Positions 36,229 through 46,900 of a DNA stretch of 57,231 nt are shown here, piece after piece. The stretch is taken from NCBI GenBank assembly GCA_024642705.1, contig JAHEAQ010000022.1, positions 1 to 57,231 on the forward strand. The letters are read 5' to 3'. Position numbers and translations under genes: made by a program. The DNA comes from Bacteroidota bacterium. Lineage in GTDB: Bacteria > Bacteroidota > Bacteroidia > Chitinophagales > Saprospiraceae. Numbering within the stretch: the first letter of the stretch is position 1; each line of letters opens with the position of its first letter. The notes below the pieces were generated by a model. The model did no database searches, had not been told where the DNA came from, and was given only the letters and a program-made list of their open reading frames with translations.

Positions 36229-39048
36229 CTAATTTGTTAAATAAACATTACTATTTCTTACCAATTCTCTAAAAAACGGATCTTTAAGATCTTTAATAAA
36301 TCTAATAGCTTCGCCTGTTGACTTCATTTCTGGGCCTAATTGTTTATCTACATTTGGAAATTTATCAAATGAGAAAACAGGAACTTTAATTGCATAACCA
36401 CTAAGTTTCTTGTTAATTTCAAAATCCTTAATTTTTTTGGTTCCCATCATTACGTGTGTAGCGATTTTCAAGAAAGGAACTTGATAAGCTTTTGCAATAA
36501 AAGGAGTTGTTCTCGAAGCCCTTGGATTAGCCTCAATAACGTAGACATTCTCATCTTTGATTGCAAATTGAATATTAATTAAACCTTTGATTTTAAGTGC
36601 GCGGGCAAGTTTTTCAGCATATTCTTTCATTTTTGAAATAACTTCATCTGATAAACTATATGTGGGCAGCAAGGCAGAACTATCTCCAGAATGGATCCCA
36701 GCAGGTTCTATATGTTCCATAATACCCATTATGTGAACTTCGTCCCCATCAAAAATGGCATCAATTTCAGCTTCTTTTGCTCTTTCTAAAAATTGATCAA
36801 TCAATACTTTATTGTCTGGCATGTGTTTGAAAATTGTCAAAACTTGTTTTTCTAATTCTTCGTCGTTTATAACAATTTTCATTCTTTGACCACCTAATAC
36901 ATAGGAAGGCCGAACCAAAACAGGATAATCTATTCGTTTTGCAATTGCAATTGCTTGATCCGCATCATCCGCCACTCCATATTCTGGGTAAGGAATATCT
37001 AAATCTTTTAATAAATCTGAAAATCTACCCCTGTCTTCTGCCAAGTCCATATCTTCAAAGCTGGTACCGATGATCTTTATTCCTTTCTTACTAAGCTTTT
37101 CTGCAAGTTTTAATGCAGTTTGTCCACCTAATTGAACAATAACACCCTCTGGTTTCTCTAAATCTATTATTTCTTCAATATGTTCCCAAAATACAGGTTC
37201 AAAATATAATTTATCTGCAATATCAAAGTCTGTCGAAACGGTTTCAGGATTACAATTTATCATGATGGCCTCATAACCTGCTTCTTTGATTGCAATCAAC
37301 CCATGCACACAACAATAATCGAATTCTATGCCTTGACCTATCCGATTTGGACCAGAACCAAGAACTATTATCTTCTTTTTATTGGATGAAGGCAAACTTT
37401 CATTTTCTTTATCGAATGTTGAATAAAAATAGGGTGTTTGTGCTTCAAATTCAGCAGCACAGGTATCAACCATTTTGTACGTCCTATTTATACCGAGACT
37501 TTTGCGGTATTTAGTCACATGGTCCTCTTCTACTCTCATTAACCAAGAGATCTGAGCATCAGAATATCCTAATTCTTTAATCTCCCTTAGAAAATCTGGT
37601 GAAAGATCTTCAGGGACATTAAATCTTTGAATTTTTTCTTCAATTTTCACCAACCTCTTAATTTGTTGAAGGAACCAGGGATCAATTCTTGTTAATTTTT
37701 GTACCGTATTCAATGGAACACCTAGTCTTAAAGCATCTTTAACTCTATAAATTCTATCTCCACTTGCTTTTTCTAACCTTCTTAAAATATCTTCAGTCCT
37801 TATCCACTCTTTTTTATCTGCACCAAGTCCACTTCTATTATTTTCTTGCGATTGGCATGCTTTCTGCAAAGCTTCAAGAAAATTTCTTCCTATCGACATT
37901 ACTTCACCAACAGACTTCATTTGTAATCCTAAAACATGGTCTGAGCCATGAAATTTTTCAAAATTCCACCTTGGCATTTTTACTATAACATAATCCAAAG
38001 TTGGTTCAAAAAATGCTGATGTTGTTTTAGTAATTTGATTTTTTAATTCATCAAGATTATACCCAATTGCCAATTTAGCTGCGATTTTTGCTATCGGATA
38101 ACCAGTAGCTTTACTTGCTAATGCTGAAGATCTAGATACTCTTGGATTTATTTCAACACAAATTAGTTCTTCATTTTCAGGATTTTGGGCAAATTGAACA
38201 TTACATCCACCAGCAAAATTTCCCATAGAACGCATTAATTGTATCGAGTCATTTCTCATTTTTTGATATGCAGTATCGGAAAGTGTCATTGCTGGGGCTA
38301 CGGTAATACTATCCCCCGTGTGTATGCCCATTGGATCGAGATTTTCAACGGTGCATATTATTACAACATTATCGTTAGCATCTCTTAATAATTCTAATTC
38401 GAATTCTTTCCACCCCAAAACGGCCTTTTCTACTAGAACTTCATGGGTAGGAGAAGCATTCAATCCTCTTCTAAGCGCATCATCAAATTCGTCTTTATTG
38501 TGTACAAATCCTCCTCCTGTGCCACCTAAAGTATAGGATGGCCTTATTACTAGAGGATAACCAATTTTTTGAGCAGCTTCTTTACCTTCCAAAAAACTAT
38601 TTGCAATATAGGATGGAGCGACCTTTTGTCCTAGTTTTAAAACATGTTGTCTGAATGCTTCTCTATTTTCAGCAAGTTCAATCGCTTCTAGATCAACACC
38701 AATCAATTTGATATTGTATTTGTCCCAAATGCCAAGTTTTCCAGTTTCTATTGCAAGATTTAAGGCAGTTTGCCCACCCATTGTGGGTAATACGGCGTCA
38801 ATTTGCCTTTCTTGTAAAATTTGCTCTATGCTTTCAGGTGTCAAAGGCAGTAAATAGATATAATCTGCAGTCAAAGGATCGGTCATTATTGTAGCGGGAT
38901 TGGAATTAATCAAGCTAACGACAATACCTTCTTCTCTTAAAGATCTAGAAGCTTGTGTTCCTGAATAATCAAATTCACAAGCTTGACCAATAATAATTGG
39001 GCCACTTCCGATAATTAGAACTGATTTAATTGAATTATTTTTAGGCAT
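36229..39048 (-). CDS. carB: Carbamoyl-phosphate synthase large subunit, lacking MGS domain
   Basis: 939 residues, about 135 shorter than E. coli CarB. Both ATP-grasp halves are complete: carboxyphosphate half with GGTGGGFVHNKDEF and ICVEINPRVSRSSALASKATGYP, and carbamate half with VLGGQRMKIV and EANPRASRTTPFIAK. The protein stops right after the second half, so the C-terminal methylglyoxal-synthase-like domain that binds UMP and ornithine is missing, as I believe is usual in Bacteroidota. The start is MPKNNSIKSVLIIGSG at 39048; the longer frame to 39105 includes the promoter. carA is not nearby. It makes carbamoyl phosphate for pyrimidines and arginine. Confidence 0.96.
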   Translation of the reverse strand: MPKNNSIKSVLIIGSGPIIIGQACEFDYSGTQASRSLREEGIVVSLINSNPATIMTDPLTADYIYLLPLTPESIEQILQERQIDAVLPTMGGQTALNLAIETGKLGIWDKYNIKLIGVDLEAIELAENREAFRQHVLKLGQKVAPSYIANSFLEGKEAAQKIGYPLVIRPSYTLGGTGGGFVHNKDEFDDALRRGLNASPTHEVLVEKAVLGWKEFELELLRDANDNVVIICTVENLDPMGIHTGDSITVAPAMTLSDTAYQKMRNDSIQLMRSMGNFAGGCNVQFAQNPENEELICVEINPRVSRSSALASKATGYPIAKIAAKLAIGYNLDELKNQITKTTSAFFEPTLDYVIVKMPRWNFEKFHGSDHVLGLQMKSVGEVMSIGRNFLEALQKACQSQENNRSGLGADKKEWIRTEDILRRLEKASGDRIYRVKDALRLGVPLNTVQKLTRIDPWFLQQIKRLVKIEEKIQRFNVPEDLSPDFLREIKELGYSDAQISWLMRVEEDHVTKYRKSLGINRTYKMVDTCAAEFEAQTPYFYSTFDKENESLPSSNKKKIIVLGSGPNRIGQGIEFDYCCVHGLIAIKEAGYEAIMINCNPETVSTDFDIADKLYFEPVFWEHIEEIIDLEKPEGVIVQLGGQTALKLAEKLSKKGIKIIGTSFEDMDLAEDRGRFSDLLKDLDIPYPEYGVADDADQAIAIAKRIDYPVLVRPSYVLGGQRMKIVINDEELEKQVLTIFKHMPDNKVLIDQFLERAKEAEIDAIFDGDEVHIMGIMEHIEPAGIHSGDSSALLPTYSLSDEVISKMKEYAEKLARALKIKGLINIQFAIKDENVYVIEANPRASRTTPFIAKAYQVPFLKIATHVMMGTKKIKDFEINKKLSGYAIKVPVFSFDKFPNVDKQLGPEMKSTGEAIRFIKDLKDPFFRELVRNSNVYLTN

Positions 39049-39076
39049 AATCTGGAATGGATTTGTCAATTTTGTG

Positions 39077-39084
39077 CAAATATA
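39077..39084 (-). promoter_or_regulatory. Promoter -7 element of carB
   Basis: On the minus strand TATATTTG followed by CAC, an exact TAnnTTTG match 29 bases upstream of the carB ATG at 39048. This fixes the start codon, as a start at 39105 would lie upstream of the promoter. Confidence 0.6.
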
Positions 39085-39189
39085 TGTGATATATGCTAAA
39101 ATCATTAATTCACATATATTTTTTACTATATATTATCTTAATCATTGTAAGTTTGATATTTATTTTTAGTTAAAATTACTGGTTTATCC

Positions 39190-40143
39190 ATGAATAAAGT
39201 TCTCATCACTGACGCAGTCCATTCTTCCATTATCCATGCAATTGAGAAACTAGGATTCCAGATTGATTATATTCCAAAAATGCCATATGAAAATCTTGAA
39301 CCAATCATTCATTTGTATTCAGGAATAATAATTAATAGTAAAATTATTATGAACAAGCAAATGATGGATAAAGCACCAAATCTTCATTTTATTGGAAGAT
39401 TAGGTTCAGGTCTTGATATCATTGATTTAGATTATGCAAAAGTCAAAAATATTGAAGTCATAAGTGCACCTGAAGGAAATTGTAATGCAGTAGGAGAACA
39501 TGCAATTGGGATGTTGTTGGCATTGTCGAATAATTTGATAAGAGCAGATAATGAAGTGAGAAACTTCAAATGGCACAGAGAAAAAAATCGAGGATTTGAA
39601 CTTTTAGGGAAGACCGTTGGCATTATTGGGTTTGGACATACTGGCCCTGCATTTGCAGAAAAACTTGCTGGTTTTAAAGTAAAAGTTTTGGCTCATGACA
39701 AATATAAAAAGCATTTTACCAGTGAATTACGTTTTGTTAAGGAAAGTTCAATTTCTGAAATTCAGAAAAAATGCGATATTATTAGCATTCATTTGCCACT
39801 GACACCAGAAACTAAATTTTTAATTGATCAATCTTTTTTTGATGCCTGCGTAAAAGCTCCAATAATTATTAATACTTCACGTGGCAAAATCTTGAAAATT
39901 AAAGATTTGATTGAAAGTTTAGAAAGGAAAAAACTTAAAGGCGCATGTTTGGATGTATTTGAAAATGAAAAACCTGAGTCCTTTTCTAATGCTGAAAAAG
40001 AGCTTTATGAAAGGCTTTATAAAATGGAGAATGTAGTCTTAAGTCCGCATATTGCAGGTTGGACGAAAGAATCAAAAAAGAAAATAGCTGAAACATTGAT
40101 ATGGAAAATTCAAGAACACATGAGAATAAGATCAAATTTATGA
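39190..40143 (+). CDS. D-2-hydroxyacid dehydrogenase (phosphoglycerate dehydrogenase-like)
   Basis: 317 residues. The NAD-binding domain has VGIIGFGHTGPAFAEKL (GxGxxG); catalytic Arg is in FIGRLGSGLDIID, Glu in DVFENEKPES, and His in LSPHIAGWT. It belongs with the SerA-like dehydrogenases but lacks the C-terminal ACT domain found in many serine-biosynthetic enzymes. It reduces or oxidises a D-2-hydroxyacid with NAD(H); 3-phosphoglycerate and glyoxylate are both possible. No serC is next to it, so I leave the symbol open. It is a single gene with about 140 bases on either side. Confidence 0.88.
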   Translation: MNKVLITDAVHSSIIHAIEKLGFQIDYIPKMPYENLEPIIHLYSGIIINSKIIMNKQMMDKAPNLHFIGRLGSGLDIIDLDYAKVKNIEVISAPEGNCNAVGEHAIGMLLALSNNLIRADNEVRNFKWHREKNRGFELLGKTVGIIGFGHTGPAFAEKLAGFKVKVLAHDKYKKHFTSELRFVKESSISEIQKKCDIISIHLPLTPETKFLIDQSFFDACVKAPIIINTSRGKILKIKDLIESLERKKLKGACLDVFENEKPESFSNAEKELYERLYKMENVVLSPHIAGWTKESKKKIAETLIWKIQEHMRIRSNL

Positions 40144-40208
40144 TTCAAAGTAAATTTTGTTTTCAATTTAAAGTTTAAAAAGTTTCCAGTAGATGCTGTT
40201 AAAAATAT

Positions 40209-40216
40209 TATTTTTG
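40209..40216 (+). promoter_or_regulatory. Probable -7 element of the TonB receptor operon
   Basis: TATTTTTG matches TAnnTTTG exactly, about 73 bases before the ATG at 40289. The -33 region has only a weak TTTC. A CTTCA-TT-TGAAG dyad (40219-40230) covers the predicted transcript start. Confidence 0.45.
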
Positions 40217-40288
40217 AGCTTCATTTGAAGTTTAGTAAGTTTTATAACTAGACTTAATTTTAAGGATATGCACAGTAAATCAGACCAT

Positions 40289-43200
40289 ATGATAAAAAAT
40301 ATATTATTGATTTTATTCTTCTTTGGATGTATGCTTGGTTTAGAAGCCCAGACTTCTTTGCAAGGAAAAATCACTGAAGAAGGTTCTGGTGAAGCAGTTA
40401 TTTTTGGAACAGTTGCATTGTATAAAGGTGGTGTTTTAATTTCAGGCACGGAGTCTGATTTCGATGGGAATTATATTTTTGCTGATTTAGACCCAGGAAC
40501 TTATGATGTAGAAGTTAGATTCATTGGGCTTGCAACAAGAAGAGAACAAGGTGTGATAGTAAAAAACGGAAAATCAACAAAATTAGATTTTTCTTTGAAA
40601 GCGGAAGGTGTAGTTTTAGACGGTATTGAAATTGTAGATTATAAAGTTCCGTTGATAGATTTTGACAATACCACTTCACAAAAAACGGTAACTTCTGAAA
40701 CCATTCGAAATATTCCTACAAGAAGTGTGAATAAAATTGCTGCAACAACGGCAGGTCTTTCTTCAACTGACGGAGGGGACATATCAATAAGAGGATCTAG
40801 GTCAAATGGAACAGATTATTATGTGGATGGCATAAGAGTTTCTGGGTTGATTCCATCTTCTGAAATTGAGCAATTACAAGTCGTTACAGGTGGATTGGAA
40901 GCAAAATATGGTGATGTAACAGGAGGAATAATATCTATCACTTCTAAAGGACCATCTAATAATTTTGGTGGTGGAATTGAGCTAGAATCGTCAGAATATC
41001 TTGATGCTTTTGGTTATAATTTAGTGAATTTTAATCTGAGTGGTCCTATATTGAAAAACAAAAATGGCAATTCAATTCTAGGATTTAGGTTAGCAGGACA
41101 ATTAAACTACAATCAAGATTCTAGGCCTTCATCAACGGGAGTATTTAGGTTGTCAGAGGAAAAAATTAGGGCATTGGAAGAAAACCCAATCATGTTAATT
41201 GATGGAGCTGAACAACCGACAGGTGAAACGCTTTCTAGGGCTGATGTAGGACCAGCTCTTGCTTCTAGTCCAAATGACCAAAGTCAAAACATAAGTATCA
41301 ATGCAAAGATCGATGCCCAATTGAATGATGCAATGGATGTTTCTTTTTCAGGAAGTTATAATGATGACTATAATAGGTTTACGCCAGGTGGTTCATGGGC
41401 TTTATTGAATTGGACAAATAATCCTTATATATACAATGACAATTATAGAGGTAATTTTAGATTTCGCCATAGACTTGGACGACAAAGTATAGACCAAATT
41501 GATAGAAATAAAAAACAAGATAAAGGAACCGTCATTAGAAATGCCTCCTATACCATTCAGTTGGGAATTGAAAATAGGAAAAGTAAAAGATCTGATTTAA
41601 AACAAGGTGAAAATTTGTTTAACTACGGGTTTTATGGTAATCAAGAATTTAATTCTCCCGCTTTTATTGGCGTTGTAGAAGACACAAGCGTTTGGAAAAC
41701 TAGGACAATGCAAGAATTATTTTCAAATGTATTTTTTGATCACGTTGATTTTGCAGATGAAAACGCAATCGGTGAATATGAAAGAGATGAAACATACAAC
41801 CCAATTCTTTCAAAATATCAACGAGTAAATGGAAACCTTCTAGGTGCAGCCACTGATTTATGGAGTGCAACCTATTTCAATAATGTAGGAAGAAATTATA
41901 ACCTAGTAAATAAGTCGAATAACGATGTATACACAATCAATGTAAATGCCCAGTTTGATTTACTTCCAAAAGGTTCAATAGACAATAGACACAACATTCA
42001 ATTTGGATTTGCTTTTGAACAACGAGCAAATAGATCTTACAGCATAAATCCTTTAGAACTTTGGCAATTGGCGTCGCAACAAGCGAATGCTCATTTCACA
42101 GGTGTAGACACAACAAGCCTTTCAGGGGAAACTGCTTTTTTAACACTTAACGGTGTAGTTTATGATTTTGAAACTTATAATCGAAAGTATGAAGATAGAC
42201 CAGACAATCTTTTTTATAGAGCAGTCAGGGATAAATTTGGAATGCAATTAACTGATTATGTGAATATTAATGGACTAAAGCCAACGGATTTGAGTTTGGA
42301 TATGTTTTCTGCTTCTGAATTAATCAATTGGGGAGGCATTGGATTGGACTATTATGGATACGATTATTTAGGTAACCAACTAACTACAAATCCTTCTTTC
42401 AATGACTTTTTTACTGCACGAGATGTTAATGGAAGAAGAACCTTTCCCGTAGCTGCCAACCAGCCTATTTATGGAGCAGCATACATACAAGATAAATTCA
42501 GTTATAAAGACTTAATTCTTAGAGTTGGATTTAGAGTAGATTATTATGATGCAAATACTAAAGTACTCGATGATCCATATTCATTGTATGCCATTGAAGA
42601 TGCACAGGAATTTTATACTAGAACTGGCAAGACACAACCAGCCTCAATTAACAATGATTACAAAGTATATGTAACTTCAGAAGAGTCAACTGATGTTATT
42701 GCATATCGGTCAGGAGATCAATGGTTTAGCCCAAATGGAACAGCAACTGAAGGAAACCTATTATTTCCAGGTGGATTGGTTTATCCTTCTTATAAATTTC
42801 CAGGACAAAATATTAAAGATCCTTCTTTTGATCCAAATACGTCTTTTGTAGATTATAAGCCTCAGGTTAATTTTATGCCTAGAATTAGTTTTTCCTTTCC
42901 TATTTCAGAAGATGCTGGATTCTTTGCACATTATGACGTAAAAGTTCAAAGACCACCTTCGAACAATGTATTCACACCTTTAGATTATTATTTTTTTACA
43001 GAAATTGACAGATTGAATGGAGGTGGACCAGCCAACAATGCAAATTTGAAACCAGAAAAAACAGTAGATTTTGAAGTTGGATTTCAACAAAAAATTTCTC
43101 AATCTTCTGCTATTAAGATAAGCGCCTATTATAGAGAGATGCGAGATATGATCCAAAGAAGATATTATCTTTTTGTTCCATTTGTTACAGAATATCAATC

Positions 43201-43921
43201 GTATGGGAATATCGATTTTGGTACAACCAAAGGATTTACTTTTTCATATGATTTGAGAAGGACAAATAATATTGAGTTTTCAGCGAATTACACCTTGCAA
43301 TTTGCAGATGGAACTGGTTCGAATTCTGATGGCATAAATACAGAAAATGGAAATATTAGAGTGTTATTGCCATTGACATTTGACGAAAGACATAGATTGG
43401 TTGCGAGTATAGATTATAGGTATGATTCTGGAAAAAAATATAATGGACCTAGAATTAGAGGTACTAATATATTGGAAAATACTGGTTTGAATTTTCAAGC
43501 TGTTGCAGTTTCAGGAAGACCTTATACTAAACTGCAAAATGCTACACCTTTTGGAGGCACAGGATACACAGGAGATATCAATGGAGCTCGATTGCCTTGG
43601 AATATTAATATGGATGCACGTTTAGATAGGACTTTCATGCTAGGTGGAAAAACAACTAAAAACAGAATGTTTATAAATGTTTACGTTAGAGTTACCAATT
43701 TGTTGAATAGGAAAAATGTTATTGGAGTTTATCCAGTTACTGGTTCTCCTGATGACGATGGGTACATCGTTTCTAGATTTGGCCAAGATAGATTGCGTCA
43801 AATTGAAGAAGATGGAAAAAACGTAGACAGTTTTTTAGCGGCTCACTTTTGGAGAATGAATGATGGTAGTAATTATACTTTGCCGAGGAATATTATTGCT
43901 GGAGCTACCATCAATTTTTAA
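40289..43921 (+). CDS. TonB-dependent receptor with CarboxypepD_reg N-terminal domain
   Basis: 1210 residues from the ATG at 40289. A signal peptide ends LGLEAQ. Residues about 25-115 are a carboxypeptidase-regulatory-like domain (LQGKITEEGSGEAVIFGTV, DFDGNYIFADLDPGTYDVEVRFIG). The plug domain follows (GGDISIRGSRSNGTDYYVDGIRV, then VVTGGLEAKYGDVTGGIISI). The rest is a 22-strand-type outer-membrane barrel ending IIAGATINF. Such receptors import bulky ligands using TonB energy. No SusD gene follows; instead a 1350-residue secreted protein and a PorV-like barrel are downstream at 19 and 12 bases, forming one operon. Confidence 0.93.
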   Translation: MIKNILLILFFFGCMLGLEAQTSLQGKITEEGSGEAVIFGTVALYKGGVLISGTESDFDGNYIFADLDPGTYDVEVRFIGLATRREQGVIVKNGKSTKLDFSLKAEGVVLDGIEIVDYKVPLIDFDNTTSQKTVTSETIRNIPTRSVNKIAATTAGLSSTDGGDISIRGSRSNGTDYYVDGIRVSGLIPSSEIEQLQVVTGGLEAKYGDVTGGIISITSKGPSNNFGGGIELESSEYLDAFGYNLVNFNLSGPILKNKNGNSILGFRLAGQLNYNQDSRPSSTGVFRLSEEKIRALEENPIMLIDGAEQPTGETLSRADVGPALASSPNDQSQNISINAKIDAQLNDAMDVSFSGSYNDDYNRFTPGGSWALLNWTNNPYIYNDNYRGNFRFRHRLGRQSIDQIDRNKKQDKGTVIRNASYTIQLGIENRKSKRSDLKQGENLFNYGFYGNQEFNSPAFIGVVEDTSVWKTRTMQELFSNVFFDHVDFADENAIGEYERDETYNPILSKYQRVNGNLLGAATDLWSATYFNNVGRNYNLVNKSNNDVYTINVNAQFDLLPKGSIDNRHNIQFGFAFEQRANRSYSINPLELWQLASQQANAHFTGVDTTSLSGETAFLTLNGVVYDFETYNRKYEDRPDNLFYRAVRDKFGMQLTDYVNINGLKPTDLSLDMFSASELINWGGIGLDYYGYDYLGNQLTTNPSFNDFFTARDVNGRRTFPVAANQPIYGAAYIQDKFSYKDLILRVGFRVDYYDANTKVLDDPYSLYAIEDAQEFYTRTGKTQPASINNDYKVYVTSEESTDVIAYRSGDQWFSPNGTATEGNLLFPGGLVYPSYKFPGQNIKDPSFDPNTSFVDYKPQVNFMPRISFSFPISEDAGFFAHYDVKVQRPPSNNVFTPLDYYFFTEIDRLNGGGPANNANLKPEKTVDFEVGFQQKISQSSAIKISAYYREMRDMIQRRYYLFVPFVTEYQSYGNIDFGTTKGFTFSYDLRRTNNIEFSANYTLQFADGTGSNSDGINTENGNIRVLLPLTFDERHRLVASIDYRYDSGKKYNGPRIRGTNILENTGLNFQAVAVSGRPYTKLQNATPFGGTGYTGDINGARLPWNINMDARLDRTFMLGGKTTKNRMFINVYVRVTNLLNRKNVIGVYPVTGSPDDDGYIVSRFGQDRLRQIEEDGKNVDSFLAAHFWRMNDGSNYTLPRNIIAGATINF

Positions 43922-43940
43922 ATACTGGAATAAGAAGTTT

Positions 43941-46900
43941 ATGAAAATATTCAAAATAAAAATTTACTCAATCCTTTTTTTGATTTCACTTTCTTTTTTT
44001 GTGAAAGCTAATGTCAATCCCAATATTGCGAAAATAAAAAAAGATATTGCAAAAAAAGAAGTGTCTTATAGGGCTGATTGCAATCCAGCTACGGCGCAAA
44101 TTGATATGGCTATAAATAATGTGAGAGCGAGGTTAACAACTGGTGGTGATGTATGGTGGAATCTTTCTGATGGTCGTTATGTAGTCCCGAAAGTTCCTGT
44201 TGGTTCAGGGTTGCCTGAAGTTTCTTCTATTTTTGCAGGAGCCGTTTGGCTAGGAGGTTTCGACCCATCTGGCAATTTAAAAATGGCTGCCTCAACTTAT
44301 AGAAATAGCTCAAACAATGATTTTTATCCAGGCCCTATAGATCCTATTTCTGGTACTACAGAATTACAAACTTGTTTGAATTGGGATAGATTTTTTACAG
44401 TGACTGGGGCAGAAATAGATGAGCATTTAAGAAGGTTTGAATTATCAAAGATAAATCAAGAGAGCTATGATCCAGATTCAATTCCTGATGGTGTAAAATA
44501 TTGGCCTGGAAAAGGAAATCCATACTTTCTTCAAAAATATGGTTTCGAATTGCCAAATACAGAGCAAGCTCTGGGGTCTTTTTGGGATGAAGATTTTTCA
44601 AACGATTATGATCCAGCTAATGGCGATTATCCAATTATTGAAATAAGAGGTTGCCCACTACCCCAATACCCTGATGAAATGACATTTTGGATATACAATG
44701 ATGCGGGAGGATCTCATACTGCGACTCAGGGGCAAAAAATCCAAATGGAAGTTCAGGTTCAAGCATTTGCTTATGCTACTAACGATGCAATTAATGACAT
44801 GACCTTTCAGAGATATAAACTAATAAATAGGGCTCAAGTCGATATAGGAGATTGCTATTTTGCAATGTGGGTTGATCCAGATTTGGGTTGTTTTACAGAT
44901 GATTATGTTGGTTGCGATACGACAAGAAGTATGGCATATGTATACAATGAAGATGAGTTGGACGGAGAAAATGGTTGCAGCTGTTCAGGAGGTGTTAGTA
45001 CTTATTGTGATGAAATCCCAATTTTGGGAATTGATTATTTCAGGGGTCCATTGTCACCGAAAAAATTTGGTCCGAACGGAGAATTGATAGATTTGGAACC
45101 TGGAGATCAAAGTAGCCCTGATACTTTAATAGAATTAGGAATGTCATCATTTATTTATTATAACAATGGTGGAATTGGACAACCTAATGCGGGGACGACT
45201 GATCCAAATATTGATTTTGAATATTATAATTATTTAAGTGGTTTTTGGAGAGACGGGTTACCCATTACTATGGGAGGATCAGGATACAACCCTGGAAGTA
45301 CAGACACCACAAAATTTGTTTTGTCAGGGGCCCCTGGGGATGCTTCAAGATGGTCAATGTGCACTGCTGGTCTGCCATTTGGAGACCGAAGGACAATACA
45401 AGCATCAGGTCCATTTACTTTGAAACCTCAAGCAATAAATGAGTTAATTGTTGGAGCAGTATGGGTACCTAATTTGGATTATCCTTGTCCAGATATAACT
45501 AGATTGCAAGCTGCTGATGATTTAGCTCAAAATTTATTCAACAGCTGCTTCCAAATTAAAGACGGTCCAGATGCACCTGATGCAGATATCGTGGAACTTG
45601 ATAAACAACTTATTATCATTTTGACAAACGACACAATATCCTCCAATAATGCTTTCGAAAAGTATGAAGGCATCGATCTTTTGGCTTCTGAAGATGTGGA
45701 AGATAGTTTATATGTTTTTGAAGGCTACAAAATTTATCAATTATCAAATGCCCAAGTTACCCCTCAAGAATTAGAAGATACCGATAAAGCGAGGTTAATA
45801 AGACAAGTAGATTTAAAGAACAAAATTACTGAATTATACAATTGGTCTTCGCAGACGAATCCTTACCCTGGAAATAGTGAGTTGGTATGGTCCTTTGAAC
45901 GAAAAGTAGAAGGCCAGGACCAAGGGATCGAGCACGCATTTAGTATAAGTTCTGACGAATTTTCTACTAAAGATAAAGCGCTTGTTAATCATAAAGAATA
46001 TTACTTTATGGTTCTTGCTTATGCATATAACAACTGGCAAGATTTCGATCCAAAACAAGGACTTGGGCAACAAATGCAGTATTGTGAGGGACGTAAAAAT
46101 ATTAAAGTTTACACCGGAGTACCAAGACCATTGTCTTATGAAAACATTAATAGTTTTTATGGAGATGGACCGGTAGTGACTAGATTGAGAGGAGCAGGGT
46201 CTGGAAATAATTTTCTGGACTTGAGTGAGAGCATGTATGATAAGATCTTAAAAGGTGAAACGGAGGGTAGAATCGAATATAAAAGAGGACAAGGACCAAT
46301 AACCATTAAAGTCATCAACCCTCTTGAAATAAAAGATGGAAAATATAGACTTGAAATTATTGGAGCAACAAATAATAATGGGGATCTGCTCCCAGGTGCC
46401 TATTGGTTAATTACAGATCTTGAAAATGGGAAAAAAATCAAAGCAGATTTTCCCTTAGACAGGGTTAATGAACAAATTGTCAATGAATTTGGATTTTCTG
46501 TTTCGGTAAATCAAGTAGGTGAGCCTGGAGATCAAGAAGACAGCAGAAATGGAATTGTTGGGGGAAGTATAGAATATTCTGATCCTGATGGAGACGATTG
46601 GTTATATATGGTTCCTGAAGGATTGAGCGTTCAAGGTTTTGGCCCAATATTTAATTTTGTAAAAAACGCTCCTGGAGAAATAGATTTTGAATATGACATA
46701 AAATCAAATCTGGCCAAAATAGGGAACACAGGTTTTATCCCTTTTTGGATTGCTGCCTACCAGCCAGACCCTTCAGGGATTCCATATATTACTCCTGGAT
46801 ACAAAGACAACATAGGTCATGGGTTGATTAGAGGTAGAACTTCATTGAAAGATATTAATAATGTTGATATTGTATTGACTTCCGATAAGAGCAAATGGAG

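Noticed and set aside
39049-39105. Upstream extension of the carB reading frame
   Set aside because: The -7 element at 39077-39084 lies inside it; CarB proteins begin at MPKN-type sequence just before the first ATP-grasp half.
43860-43940. Upstream extension of the giant surface protein
   Set aside because: It overlaps the end of the TonB receptor gene and lacks a signal peptide; the ATG at 43941 begins a proper one.
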